Shown piece after piece: positions 7,314 to 14,712 of a stretch of DNA of 35,660 bases. Position numbers and translations under genes: made by a program. Positions within the stretch are counted from its first letter, which is position 1. Every line of letters begins with the position of its first letter. The notes beneath the pieces are model-generated. The model was not told where the DNA came from and made no database searches. It worked only from the letters and a program-made list of their open reading frames with translations. This DNA is from an uncultured Clostridia bacterium (GTDB lineage Bacteria; Bacillota; Clostridia; Christensenellales; Aristaeellaceae), in assembly GCA_946527725.1 (NCBI GenBank), contig CAMMYM010000005.1, forward strand, positions 1-35,660. Direction: 5' to 3'.

Positions 7314-7440
7314 GGAAAAATACCTTCCTTTCATTTTTCAAAAATTACTGATGCTGCGGGTTTTGTTTCATGATTCCGCAGGCGGGAAACATCGGTCCGT
7401 GGCACGGCTTATGTGGAGCATCTTCGATCTTCCTTTCAGC

Positions 7441-7478
7441 GCAAATGAAAAGAGCCTGGCACATGTTGTCCGGCTCCT
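7441..7478 (-). terminator. Attenuator terminator before the amino-acid binding-protein gene
   Basis: On the minus strand AGGAGCCGG pairs with CCAGGCTCT (one bulged A, one G-T) across a 10-base loop and runs into TTTCATTTG. It lies 30 bases after the leader-peptide stop and about 130 bases before the binding-protein start. The 5' arm can instead pair with CGGCTCT at 7550-7544 inside the leader ORF, a possible antiterminator. Confidence 0.6.
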
Positions 7479-7507
7479 GGGAAAGCGTTAATTGCTCCGG
7501 TACGGAA

Positions 7508-7585
7508 TCACCGCAAACAGAGCTCCAGGCGAGACGGACGCGCAGAGCCGCACATACAACAACACATCGCCGTCTGCTGCTTCAT
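7508..7585 (-). CDS. Cys-rich leader peptide (25 aa), putative attenuation peptide
   Basis: ATG 7585 has GAGAGGAG 8-9 bases upstream and opens a 25-codon ORF ending at TGA 7510-7508. Residues 1-13 are MKQQTAMCCCMCG, with three consecutive TGT codons (8-10) and TGC at 12; another Cys is at 23, so 5 of 25 residues are Cys. It sits about 60 bases after a consensus promoter and 30 bases before a terminator hairpin, ahead of a polar amino acid receptor gene. Classical attenuation leaders carry runs of codons for the regulating amino acid. Here a shortage of charged Cys-tRNA would stall the ribosome and favour readthrough. No similarity search was possible; the peptide is too short for family assignment. 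Confidence 0.72.
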   Translation of the reverse strand: MKQQTAMCCCMCGSARPSRLELCLR

Positions 7586-7627
7586 GTGTGCCGTCTCCTC
7601 TCTTCGTCAGATCTTTTCCGGTTTATT

Positions 7628-7646
7628 ACCCATTAACTCGATGGGT
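7628..7646 (-). promoter_or_regulatory. 5'-terminal stem-loop of the attenuator leader
   Basis: ACCCAT pairs with ATGGGT across a 7-base loop, starting 7-8 bases after the -10 box, so it would be the first structure of the transcript. Such 5' hairpins can protect mRNA. No direct regulatory signal is seen in it. Confidence 0.5.
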
Positions 7647-7653
7647 TATGTGG

Positions 7654-7682
7654 AATATAAGGCAAACCGTTTCGTTTGTCAA
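7654..7682 (-). promoter_or_regulatory. Sigma-A-type promoter for leader peptide and binding protein
   Basis: TTGACA at 7682-7677, 17-base spacer, TATATT at 7659-7654. The spacer holds an inverted repeat CAAAC-N6-GTTTG that could be an operator. It separates the binding-protein gene from the upstream ATPase gene, whose stop is 55 bases away. Confidence 0.85.
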
Positions 7683-7737
7683 TCCCTAAATTGTTTTTTG
7701 GCTGTACATCAGCGCCTGATATGGCAGGAATACGGTT

Positions 7738-8523
7738 TTAGAGCGGTTCCCCCTGCGGTTTGGCTGCCGCCTGGTCACGTTTGGAAGCATAGGTAAAGCT
7801 TTGCAGGAAGCGTTGCGCCCTTTCCGTTGCGGGAGCATGAAAAAACTTTTCCGGCGTTCCTTCTTCCAGCACCACACCTTCCTCCAGGAAAAGCACCCGG
7901 TCCGCAACAGCTTCGGCGAAACGCATTTCATGGGTCACGATGGCCATGGTCATGCCGCCCCGGGCCAGGTCGATGACGACGTTCAGTACTTCGCTGACCA
8001 TTTCCGGGTCAAGGGCTGCTGTGATTTCATCCAGGAGCAGGATCTCCGGATGCATCAGCATGGCGCGCACCAGGGCCACGCGCTGCTTCTGCCCGCCGGA
8101 CAGGGTACGGGGATAGACGTATGCTTTTTCCTTCAGTCCGACCCTCTCCAGCATCTGAAGCGCTTCCTGCTCCACTTCCTGGCGGTGCCTGCCTAAAGCT
8201 TTGGTAGGACCCAGCAGCAGGTTGTCCATCACTTTCATATGAGGAAACAGGTCGTAGCTTTGAAAAACCATGCCGATTTTTTGGCGGATCACGTGCAGTT
8301 CCTTTACCTGGCCCGATATTTTTTCATCCTGCAGCCAGATTTCACCCCTGTCGATGGTTTCCAGGCCGTTGATACAGCGAAGCAGTGTGCTTTTACCGCA
8401 TCCGCTTGGACCTACGATCACCACCACTTCACCTTCACGGATTTCAAGTGAAACGCCCCGAAGCACACCGGTACCGTCAAAGGATTTGTAAATATCGTTG
8501 ACCCGAAGGATCGTATCAGACAT
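7738..8523 (-). CDS. Polar amino acid ABC transporter ATP-binding protein
   Basis: A 261-residue ATPase of the GlnQ/TcyC type that powers amino acid import at the membrane. Walker A is GPSGCGKSTLLRC, the Q-loop QSYDLFPH, the signature LSGGQKQRVALVRA, Walker B ILLLDEITAALDPE and the switch His is in VTHEM. The DEITAALDPE form of Walker B is found in a subset of polar amino acid importers. ATG 8523 is preferred over a GTG at 8544 because AAAGGATG precedes it. The 18-base gap to the upstream permease gene indicates one operon. The binding-protein gene is downstream but behind its own promoter. Confidence 0.93.
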   Translation of the reverse strand: MSDTILRVNDIYKSFDGTGVLRGVSLEIREGEVVVIVGPSGCGKSTLLRCINGLETIDRGEIWLQDEKISGQVKELHVIRQKIGMVFQSYDLFPHMKVMDNLLLGPTKALGRHRQEVEQEALQMLERVGLKEKAYVYPRTLSGGQKQRVALVRAMLMHPEILLLDEITAALDPEMVSEVLNVVIDLARGGMTMAIVTHEMRFAEAVADRVLFLEEGVVLEEGTPEKFFHAPATERAQRFLQSFTYASKRDQAAAKPQGEPL

Positions 8524-8540
8524 CTTTTGCACCCATCCTT

Positions 8541-9212
8541 TCACGCCCAGCGCTTTTCAAGCTGTTTAGCCAAAAGGGAGAATGGCCAGCATACCAGGAA
8601 GTAAAGCAGGAATATCACAAAATACACCCAGAACGCGGCGTCAGGCTGCCTGTAAAACTGGCCGATAATCTGCTGGCCCACTTTCAATACCTCCGTCACG
8701 TTGATCATCTTCACCAATGCCGTGGTTTTAATGATGCGGGTGGACAGGTTGATAGCCTGGGGCAGCAGACGGCGGAGGGTTTGCGGAATCAGCACATAGA
8801 GATAAACCTGCCCTTTTGTCAGGCCTATGGCTGCCGCTGACTCTGTTTGATGCAGGGGAATGGAGGTCAGTGCCCCGCGAATCAGGTCACCCATTTCTGC
8901 CGTACCCCAGAACGTAAACACGATCACCGCGCTGGTTTCCCCGTCCAAATCCCAGCCGAACAGGCGGGCAAAGCCGAAGTATACCAGATACAGCAGCACC
9001 AGCTGCGGCATGAAGCGGACAATCTCCAGCCAAACCCGGCAGAAAACTTTGGCGATTTTCTTTTTGGACAGCATCAGCAGCCCGAACAGCAGGCCGAACA
9101 GGCAGGAAAGCCCGATGGTGATGAGTGCCAGGCGCAGCGTGACCCAGAGTCCGCCCAGGAGCCGCTGAAAATTGACGCCCCTAAACAGAACGCTGATTCC
9201 CAAATCCTGCAT
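8541..9212 (-). CDS. Polar amino acid ABC transporter permease (second)
   Basis: A 223-residue HisM-type inner-membrane permease. The N-terminal LLGGLWVTLRLALITIGLSC is the first membrane helix of this family, several more hydrophobic segments follow, and the EAA-like coupling loop reads AAAIGLTKGQVYLYVLIPQTLRRLLP. It overlaps the other permease gene by 32 bases, so the two are translated together and form a heterodimer. Substrate proposed as cyst(e)ine only from the leader peptide of the nearby receptor gene. Confidence 0.92.
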   Translation of the reverse strand: MQDLGISVLFRGVNFQRLLGGLWVTLRLALITIGLSCLFGLLFGLLMLSKKKIAKVFCRVWLEIVRFMPQLVLLYLVYFGFARLFGWDLDGETSAVIVFTFWGTAEMGDLIRGALTSIPLHQTESAAAIGLTKGQVYLYVLIPQTLRRLLPQAINLSTRIIKTTALVKMINVTEVLKVGQQIIGQFYRQPDAAFWVYFVIFLLYFLVCWPFSLLAKQLEKRWA

Positions 9213-9852
9213 AGCGGAGCCTCCTTTCCACCATCGTTGCGATCACAGACACAGGCAGCAGGATAACGAAATATGCCGCCACCAGCATGAACAGCACTTC
9301 CACCGTACGCCCGCCGCTGGTGCGCAGGGTGTCCGCCACGTTCATCAGGTCCATCATGGCCAGCACCGAAAACACGCTGGTTTCTTTAATAAGGAAAATC
9401 ACATTGGCAAACAGGGCCGGAACCGCCGTTGCCAGCGCCTGGGGAAAAACCACGTAGCGGATATTCTGCGTTCGGGTCAGGCCGATGCACATTCCCGCCT
9501 CAACCTGTGCTTTGTCCACCGATTCCAGGCCGCTCCGGAAAGCCTCCGCCATATATGCGCCGCCTAAAAATGTAAGCCCGATCACGGCGCAGGCTTCCGC
9601 GCTGAAGCGGACGCCTACCCTCGGCAGGCCGGCATACAGGAAAAAGAGCTGCACCAGCAACGGCGTATTCCTGGCCAATTCGACGTACCCCGCTGCGATC
9701 TGCCGAAAAACGGGCACACGAAAATAACGCGCCAGGCAGCATATCATCCCAAGCGCCAGGGAACACAGGACCCCATACAACCCAAACCGCAGCGTTACCC
9801 ACGCACCGCCTGTATAATCCCGTACATGGGAAGCAATGAATGACCAGTCCAC
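9181..9852 (-). CDS. Polar amino acid ABC transporter permease (first)
   Basis: A 223-residue HisM-type permease, the same length as its partner, when begun at GTG 9852, which has GGAGG 5 bases upstream. A TTG 39 bases further up also opens the frame but has no ribosome site. Features: GGAWVTLRFGLYGVLCSLAL as first helix, the ELARNTPLLVQLFFLYAGLP motif, and the coupling loop AGMCIGLTRTQNIRYVVFPQAL. First gene of the permease-permease-ATPase operon. It contains several cysteines, in contrast to the receptor. Confidence 0.9.
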   Translation of the reverse strand: MDWSFIASHVRDYTGGAWVTLRFGLYGVLCSLALGMICCLARYFRVPVFRQIAAGYVELARNTPLLVQLFFLYAGLPRVGVRFSAEACAVIGLTFLGGAYMAEAFRSGLESVDKAQVEAGMCIGLTRTQNIRYVVFPQALATAVPALFANVIFLIKETSVFSVLAMMDLMNVADTLRTSGGRTVEVLFMLVAAYFVILLPVSVIATMVERRLRYAGFGNQRSV

Positions 9853-10296
9853 TTGATCCTCCGGGTAACCAGGCCGGGCAGCGGCAATCAAGCCGGCAGC
9901 GCAGCCTGAAACTGTATAACAATTTTATGCAACAGGCAAAAAAAAGGAAGGATCTCCCTGCTTTTTTTGTGTATTTGCATTCGGGCATCTGCGTAAGAAG
10001 CGCTCTTCGCTCACTGCCGGGGAAAGCTTTCTTTCCGGGTTCTTGCTTCCATGATCTTTATTTCACGGCATCTTCATTTGCCGCATTACACTGTCAGCAC
10101 ACTGTATGCTCTGTATTTCCGTCTTGTCAGTATATTGTTTTTCCCGATATATTCTGTTTGTCCTGAGTCCTTTCCTGTGGTATTCTGTATGTTAAGGAAA
10201 AGCAGTTGCCAGGCCGTCCGGCGGCCGGCGGATGCGTGCAGGTGAGATGCTGGCTCCTGCCGGTCAGGGTAATTTGTGCGGAAAACGCTTCGATTC
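9853..10296. other. Intergenic leader of the amino-acid permease operon, no gene seen
   Basis: No convincing coding frame. On the minus strand CTGACA at 10130-10125 and TACAGT 18 bases later form a possible weak promoter. A GGAAAG..CTTTCC hairpin lies around 10015-10040, and an A7/T8-flanked imperfect hairpin at about 9938-9969 may end or attenuate transcription just before the operon. A cre-like sequence (GAAGCGTTTTCC) lies at 10280-10291. Confidence 0.35.
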
Positions 10297-10327
10297 AAAA
10301 AAGGGGCTGTGAGAAACTCACAGCCCC
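10297..10327 (-). terminator. Terminator of the LacI-led nine-kilobase operon
   Basis: GGGGCTGTGAG pairs perfectly with CTCACAGCCCC (11 bp, 3-base loop) and is followed by six T on the minus strand, 16 bases after the stop of the Lpl-type binding protein. Confidence 0.95.
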
Positions 10328-10343
10328 TGTCGCCGTTCCGGGA

Positions 10344-11921
10344 TCAGTTGTAGGCGTTATCGTAGGTCTTCTGGTAGATGTCGATGTATTCCTGCAGGCC
10401 CATAGCATCCAGGGTTGCAAGATATTCGTCCCACTGGTCCTCCACGCCGCCGCGGGCCAGCCACTCCGCACGCATTTCCTCGGCCTTTCCGATGATATCG
10501 GGGGCTATCTCGTTAATGCGGTCGTTATCTTCTGCGCTGAAGAGCAGGGTCGGATAATACTTGGTCGTCGCGACAGGCAGGTACATTTCATTGTTGATCT
10601 TGTCCTTGGCTTTGGCGCTGTCAGGCATCGGGAGAATGGTGTCATAGAAATCGCGGAACAGGGCCAGGCAGGAGTCCGGATAAGTATTCCCGAACAGGAA
10701 TTCGTCATAAGTCATGCCGTCCGGATATTCCCTGACATAGTCATACTTATATCCGCTCTCATCGCCCTCCGGCAGCTCCACGATGTTGGTGCCGATGCAG
10801 CCATACTCCAGCTGCATGCCATAGAAGTCATCATATGTCAGATCTGCCCACTTGATCAGGTTTACCGGATCCTTGCAGTCTTTGGTCAGCACGAGGCCTA
10901 CCGTCTCAATACCCGAGGAGGTCACATAGCCCCAGCTGGTGGTGCCGTCAGGTCCGAGCAGAGGAGCCATCGGAACGTACTCATCCATATGAGCCTGGCC
11001 CAGGTCAAAGATATTCCAGGAGAAATAGGAGCCGATATTTGCAACCTCGCCCTGGTTCTGGGCATTGTAGGTAGCTTTGTCCATGGTGAAGCCTTCCAGA
11101 TCGATCAGGCCCTTGGAGAAGAAATGCTCATACAGGTAGGCGCAGGCCTTTTTATAGCCTTCGGTGGCAGGAGTGAAAATGACCTTGCCGTCATCCACGC
11201 AGAAGTGGTGCTGGCCGCCGTAGAGGTTATCGGCATAGCCGAACATACCGAACAGGCCGCCCAGGTCGCGCTGGGATCCCTCAAACTTGAAGGTCATGGG
11301 AATTTCATCGTTCGGATTGCCGTTGCCGTTGCAGTCATTCTCTTTGAATGCAGTCAGGACGGTTTCCAGCTCGTCGATGGTCGTCGGAACTGCCAGGCCC
11401 AGCTTGTCCAGCCACACCTTGTTGATGAACATGTTGCTGGGGATCTGGCCGGTCAGCCCGTCAAAACGGCAGAAAGGCAGGGAGTAGATGTTCCCGTCCG
11501 GGGCCGTGATGGCAGCTTTTACTTCGGGATGGGCTTCCAGCTTTGCCTTGAAGTTGGGCATATACTCTTCAATCAGGTTGTTCAGGGGCAGGAGCAGTCC
11601 CTGACCGGCGTAGAACAGAAGCTGGGTGGAGGTCAGGGAATAACCGGAATAATACGCATCCGGCAGGTCTTTGCCGCCGTTCAGGTTCTGGAGAATCTTT
11701 TCCTCCCAGTCCGCCTGTGGAATCTGCTCAAAGTTCAGGTGGATATTGGTTTTGTCCTCCATGATCCTGAAGATTTCCATGTCGTCTGCATTGCCGTTCA
11801 TCGGGCGCATCCGGATCCAGACATTGTAAGAAACCTTCTCCGCCGGGTAATAATCCTCGGCGAGGGCGGCGCAGCTCAGGAACAGGGCCAGCGCCAGGAG
11901 CAGTGAAACAAGTTTCTTCAT
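10344..11921 (-). CDS. Lpl-type sugar ABC transporter substrate-binding protein
   Basis: A 525-residue extracellular receptor of the LplA/YtcQ branch of family 1 solute-binding proteins, much longer than maltose-type receptors, as is usual for this branch. Signal peptide MKKLVSLLLALALFLSCAAL then ALA|ED; the Cys is not in a normal lipobox. Typical segments are QADWEEKILQNLNGGKDLPDAY near the N-terminus and the acidic DCNGNGNPNDEIPMTF, resembling a Ca-binding loop. ATG 11921 has GGGAGG upstream. Last gene of the operon, after two matching permeases, followed by a strong terminator. Ligand unknown, likely an oligosaccharide. Confidence 0.92.
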   Translation of the reverse strand: MKKLVSLLLALALFLSCAALAEDYYPAEKVSYNVWIRMRPMNGNADDMEIFRIMEDKTNIHLNFEQIPQADWEEKILQNLNGGKDLPDAYYSGYSLTSTQLLFYAGQGLLLPLNNLIEEYMPNFKAKLEAHPEVKAAITAPDGNIYSLPFCRFDGLTGQIPSNMFINKVWLDKLGLAVPTTIDELETVLTAFKENDCNGNGNPNDEIPMTFKFEGSQRDLGGLFGMFGYADNLYGGQHHFCVDDGKVIFTPATEGYKKACAYLYEHFFSKGLIDLEGFTMDKATYNAQNQGEVANIGSYFSWNIFDLGQAHMDEYVPMAPLLGPDGTTSWGYVTSSGIETVGLVLTKDCKDPVNLIKWADLTYDDFYGMQLEYGCIGTNIVELPEGDESGYKYDYVREYPDGMTYDEFLFGNTYPDSCLALFRDFYDTILPMPDSAKAKDKINNEMYLPVATTKYYPTLLFSAEDNDRINEIAPDIIGKAEEMRAEWLARGGVEDQWDEYLATLDAMGLQEYIDIYQKTYDNAYN

Positions 11922-11951
11922 GGTTCTTCCTCCCAAAAAGATTATTATTTC

Positions 11952-11975
11952 TACAAAGGCACAACCGCCTTTGTA
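11952..11975 (-). other. Stem-loop between permease and receptor genes
   Basis: TACAAAGGC and GCCTTTGTA pair perfectly (9 bp, 6-base loop) 30 bases before the receptor start. It has no long T run. A stem here may stabilise or process the mRNA so the receptor is made in excess. Confidence 0.5.
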
Positions 11976-11998
11976 AATTCCTTGGTCTGGGAAAACGT

Positions 11999-12898
11999 TT
12001 ATCCTTTGATAGCTCCGATCATCACACCCTGAACAAAATACTTCTGCATGAAGGGATACAGGATGAGCAGCGGGAGCGATGACACGATGATCATGCCGTA
12101 TTTGATCAGGTCGCCCATGCGTTGCTGGGCCGCCTGGGTCGCGACATCATTCACCATATCGTCCAGGGTGTTGACAATCAGGATATTGCGCAGGACGAGC
12201 TGCAGCGGGTATTTGTTTGTGGATGTCAGATACAGCAGGGCGTTGTAATAGCTGTTCCAGTGGGAAACGGCATAAAACAGGACCATCACCGCAATAATAG
12301 CGCTTGATACAGGCAGAACAACCCGCAGGAAGAACGAAGCGTCCCCGCATCCGTCCAGCTCGGCGGCTTCCTTCAGTTCATCCGGAATCGTCTGCTGGAA
12401 AAAGGTGCGGCACACAATCAGGTTCCAGGTACTCACGGCACCCGGCAGGATCAGTGCCCACATGGTATTGTACAGGTTCAGGTCACGGACCAGCAGGTAG
12501 TTCGGGATCATGCCGCCGGAAAAGATCATGGTAAACATGACACCCATCATCATCACATTCCTGCCCACCAGTTCCTTCCGGCTGAGGGCATACCCCGCCG
12601 TCACTGTCAGCACCACATTGACGGTTGTCCCGACCACAGTATAGAGGAGCGTATTCCGGTAACCTGTGAACAGGCTTTCATAGCTGAAAATACGGGCATA
12701 GCCTTCCAGGGTCGGCTTGATGGGATAGAGAATGACGCGGCCTTCATACACGGCTACCGGATCGGAAACAGAGGCGATTACCACAAAATACAGCGGATAG
12801 GCAACTGCAAGGAACGCCAGTGTCAGCAGGATATAGTCCAGGATATCGAAAGCCTTGTCCGCTCTGCTGCGGGAGATGCCGTTCATCTTTTTACCCAT
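11999..12898 (-). CDS. Sugar ABC transporter permease, LplC/YtcP type
   Basis: A 299-residue MalG-like permease with about six membrane helices. Start region YILLTLAFLAVAYPLYFVVI; the EAA loop reads DELKEAAELDGCGDASFFLR; the C-terminus is YFVQGVMIGAIKG, characteristic of the branch. GGAGG precedes ATG 12898. It follows the partner permease after 13 bases and precedes the receptor gene. It forms the membrane channel with the LplB-type partner. No ATPase of its own is present, as is normal for this branch. Confidence 0.93.
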   Translation of the reverse strand: MGKKMNGISRSRADKAFDILDYILLTLAFLAVAYPLYFVVIASVSDPVAVYEGRVILYPIKPTLEGYARIFSYESLFTGYRNTLLYTVVGTTVNVVLTVTAGYALSRKELVGRNVMMMGVMFTMIFSGGMIPNYLLVRDLNLYNTMWALILPGAVSTWNLIVCRTFFQQTIPDELKEAAELDGCGDASFFLRVVLPVSSAIIAVMVLFYAVSHWNSYYNALLYLTSTNKYPLQLVLRNILIVNTLDDMVNDVATQAAQQRMGDLIKYGMIIVSSLPLLILYPFMQKYFVQGVMIGAIKG

Positions 12899-12911
12899 AA
12901 ATGCACCTCCC

Positions 12912-13853
12912 TCAGAACAGGGATGAATCGGTGACCTTGCGTGAAATCCAGTTCACCGAAACAACCAGGATCATGTTGACGACCGAATCAAACAGGCCCA
13001 CCGCGGTCGCCAGGCCGACCTGGGACTTCAGCACGCCGCGCTTATATACATAGGTGGCGATAATCTCGCTGGCCCGGATGTTCAGGGAGGTCTGCATCAG
13101 ATAGGCTTTCTCAAAGCCCACATTCATAATCTTGCCCGCATTAAGGATCATCATGATCACAATTGTCGGCAGGATTCCGGGAATATCAATGTGCAGGATA
13201 CGCTGGAACTTGTTGGCACCGTCCACAAGCGCTGCCTCATGCAGCTCTGGGCTGATGCCGGACAGCGCCGCCAGGTACAGGATACTGCCCCAGCCGGTGG
13301 ATTGCCAGACCTCCGAGATGACATACAGCGGTACAAACCATCCGGGTTCTGCCATATAATGGACCGGTTTCCCGCCCAGTCCCTCAGCGATTTTGTTGAT
13401 GATGCCTGAGGAGGGAGAAGTAAACAGAAAGATCATACCCACCATGACCACAGTGGAAATGAAATGGGGGGCATAGACAGTTGTCTGGACGAGTTTCTTG
13501 TATTTCAGCGATGGCAGCTGATTCAGCAGCAGTGCCAGGATGATCGGCAGGGGAAAAGTAAAGATCAGGGTAAACACGGAAACCCCCAGGGTGTTCCACA
13601 TCAGCTTTCCGAAATCCGCGGTGGAGAAAAAACGCCTGAAGTTCTCCACACCGTTCCACGGACTGCCGGAAATCCCGTCCAGGATCCGGTAGTTCTTGAA
13701 TGCCAGCTGGAGACCGTACATAGGATAAAAACGGAAAAGCAGGAAATAAACGATCGTCGGCAGCAGGAACAGGTACAGCGGCCAGTGCTGCCTGACCATC
13801 TTCCTTCTCATATGTCTTTTTCTCGCCCGAAGCGCCGAAGAACTCAGTTCCAT
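12912..13853 (-). CDS. Sugar ABC transporter permease, LplB type
   Basis: A 313-residue MalF-like permease without the large periplasmic loop. The first helix is WPLYLFLLPTIVYFLLFRFY, followed by the PMYGLQLAFKNYR segment usual in LplB. The EAA loop is ELHEAALVDGANKFQRI. ATG 13853 is chosen because AAAGGTG lies 7 bases before it; an in-frame GTG is at 13862. It begins 19 bases after the phosphatase stop, so the sugar importer continues the same transcript as the AfuABC-like importer. Confidence 0.93.
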   Translation of the reverse strand: MELSSSALRARKRHMRRKMVRQHWPLYLFLLPTIVYFLLFRFYPMYGLQLAFKNYRILDGISGSPWNGVENFRRFFSTADFGKLMWNTLGVSVFTLIFTFPLPIILALLLNQLPSLKYKKLVQTTVYAPHFISTVVMVGMIFLFTSPSSGIINKIAEGLGGKPVHYMAEPGWFVPLYVISEVWQSTGWGSILYLAALSGISPELHEAALVDGANKFQRILHIDIPGILPTIVIMMILNAGKIMNVGFEKAYLMQTSLNIRASEIIATYVYKRGVLKSQVGLATAVGLFDSVVNMILVVSVNWISRKVTDSSLF

Positions 13854-13872
13854 CTGCTTCACCTTTTGCTTG

Positions 13873-14700
13873 TTATCTGTTTTCCGGATTCACCGCGCGC
13901 ACCGCCGACGCGTGCACATATCCGTTGCTGGCGATGACATCCGTCTGGGTAAGCGTACAGGGAGAGCCGTCCATCCGGGACACTTCCCCGCCGGCCTCAC
14001 GGACCAGAAGAATCCCCGCCGCCATATCCCACAGGTGAATGCCTGCCTCATAGTCCGCGTCGGACCGGCCGCAGGCCACGGAGGCCAGGCTGATCGCCGC
14101 GCAATTCCAGACACGCATGGACTGGAAGGTTTCAGAAACATGCGGTATCCGGGAAACCATATCCGCGCGGGTCTGCATGCTGTTCGTCGGCATGCTGGTA
14201 TTGATGATCGCATCCCCGGCTTCCCGGGCAGCGGAGACATGAATCCTTTCACCGTTGCGGAATGCGCCTTTTCCGGCCAGCGCTGTGAAAAGTTCATCCC
14301 GGAAGGGATCATAGATGACCCCGGCCACGATTCTCCTGTGATGCACGATGCCGATGGAAATCGCGTACTGGGGGTAATCCCGGATATAATTGACCGTACC
14401 GTCGATCGGGTCGACCACCCATACGAAATCCTCGTCCCGGAAGGCCTCGATCTCCGCCTTCTCCTCCTCCGGCGTACATCCGTAGACGGATTCTTCCCCG
14501 AAGAAAAGATGGTCCGGGTACTTCTCCTGGATCATCTCCCGGATCATGTTTTCGGACATTTTATCCTTGTCTGAAACGAAATCGATCCGCGATTTGGCGT
14601 CCACATGCAGGCCGGTTTTCCGCGCCTCGCGAATGAAAGTTCCCGCTTTCCGGGCCGCGTCCGCAGCCAGGTTCAGGATCTCCGCATACAGATTATCCAT
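13873..14700 (-). CDS. Inositol-monophosphatase-family sugar/polyol phosphatase
   Basis: A 275-residue Mg-dependent phosphatase of the IMPase/FBPase superfamily. Metal ligands are visible in FFGEES (Glu69/70), the hallmark WVVDPIDGTVNY (Asp97, Asp100, Thr102) and LWDMAAGILLVREAGG near the C-terminus. The length is normal for SuhB-like enzymes. It lies 12 bases after the importer ATPase and before the sugar permeases. In this setting it probably dephosphorylates an imported sugar or inositol phosphate in the cytoplasm rather than acting as housekeeping SuhB (inference). Confidence 0.9.
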   Translation of the reverse strand: MDNLYAEILNLAADAARKAGTFIREARKTGLHVDAKSRIDFVSDKDKMSENMIREMIQEKYPDHLFFGEESVYGCTPEEEKAEIEAFRDEDFVWVVDPIDGTVNYIRDYPQYAISIGIVHHRRIVAGVIYDPFRDELFTALAGKGAFRNGERIHVSAAREAGDAIINTSMPTNSMQTRADMVSRIPHVSETFQSMRVWNCAAISLASVACGRSDADYEAGIHLWDMAAGILLVREAGGEVSRMDGSPCTLTQTDVIASNGYVHASAVRAVNPENR

Positions 14701-14712
14701 CGCTTTATCCTT

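Noticed and set aside
7441-7682. T-box or S-box riboswitch upstream of the amino acid receptor
   Set aside because: No T-box sequence or S-box core could be found; the translated Cys-rich ORF explains the layout better.
9500-9988. Cys-containing minus frame (MPECKYTKK..., FACC) before the permease operon as a second Cys leader peptide
   Set aside because: It has no ribosome site and no stop before running deep into the permease gene, and the Cys codons are scattered; it does not behave as a leader ORF.
10206-11906. Plus-strand 566-codon frame opposite the Lpl-type receptor
   Set aside because: Antisense shadow of a real gene that has signal peptide, ribosome site and terminator; no motif in the plus frame.
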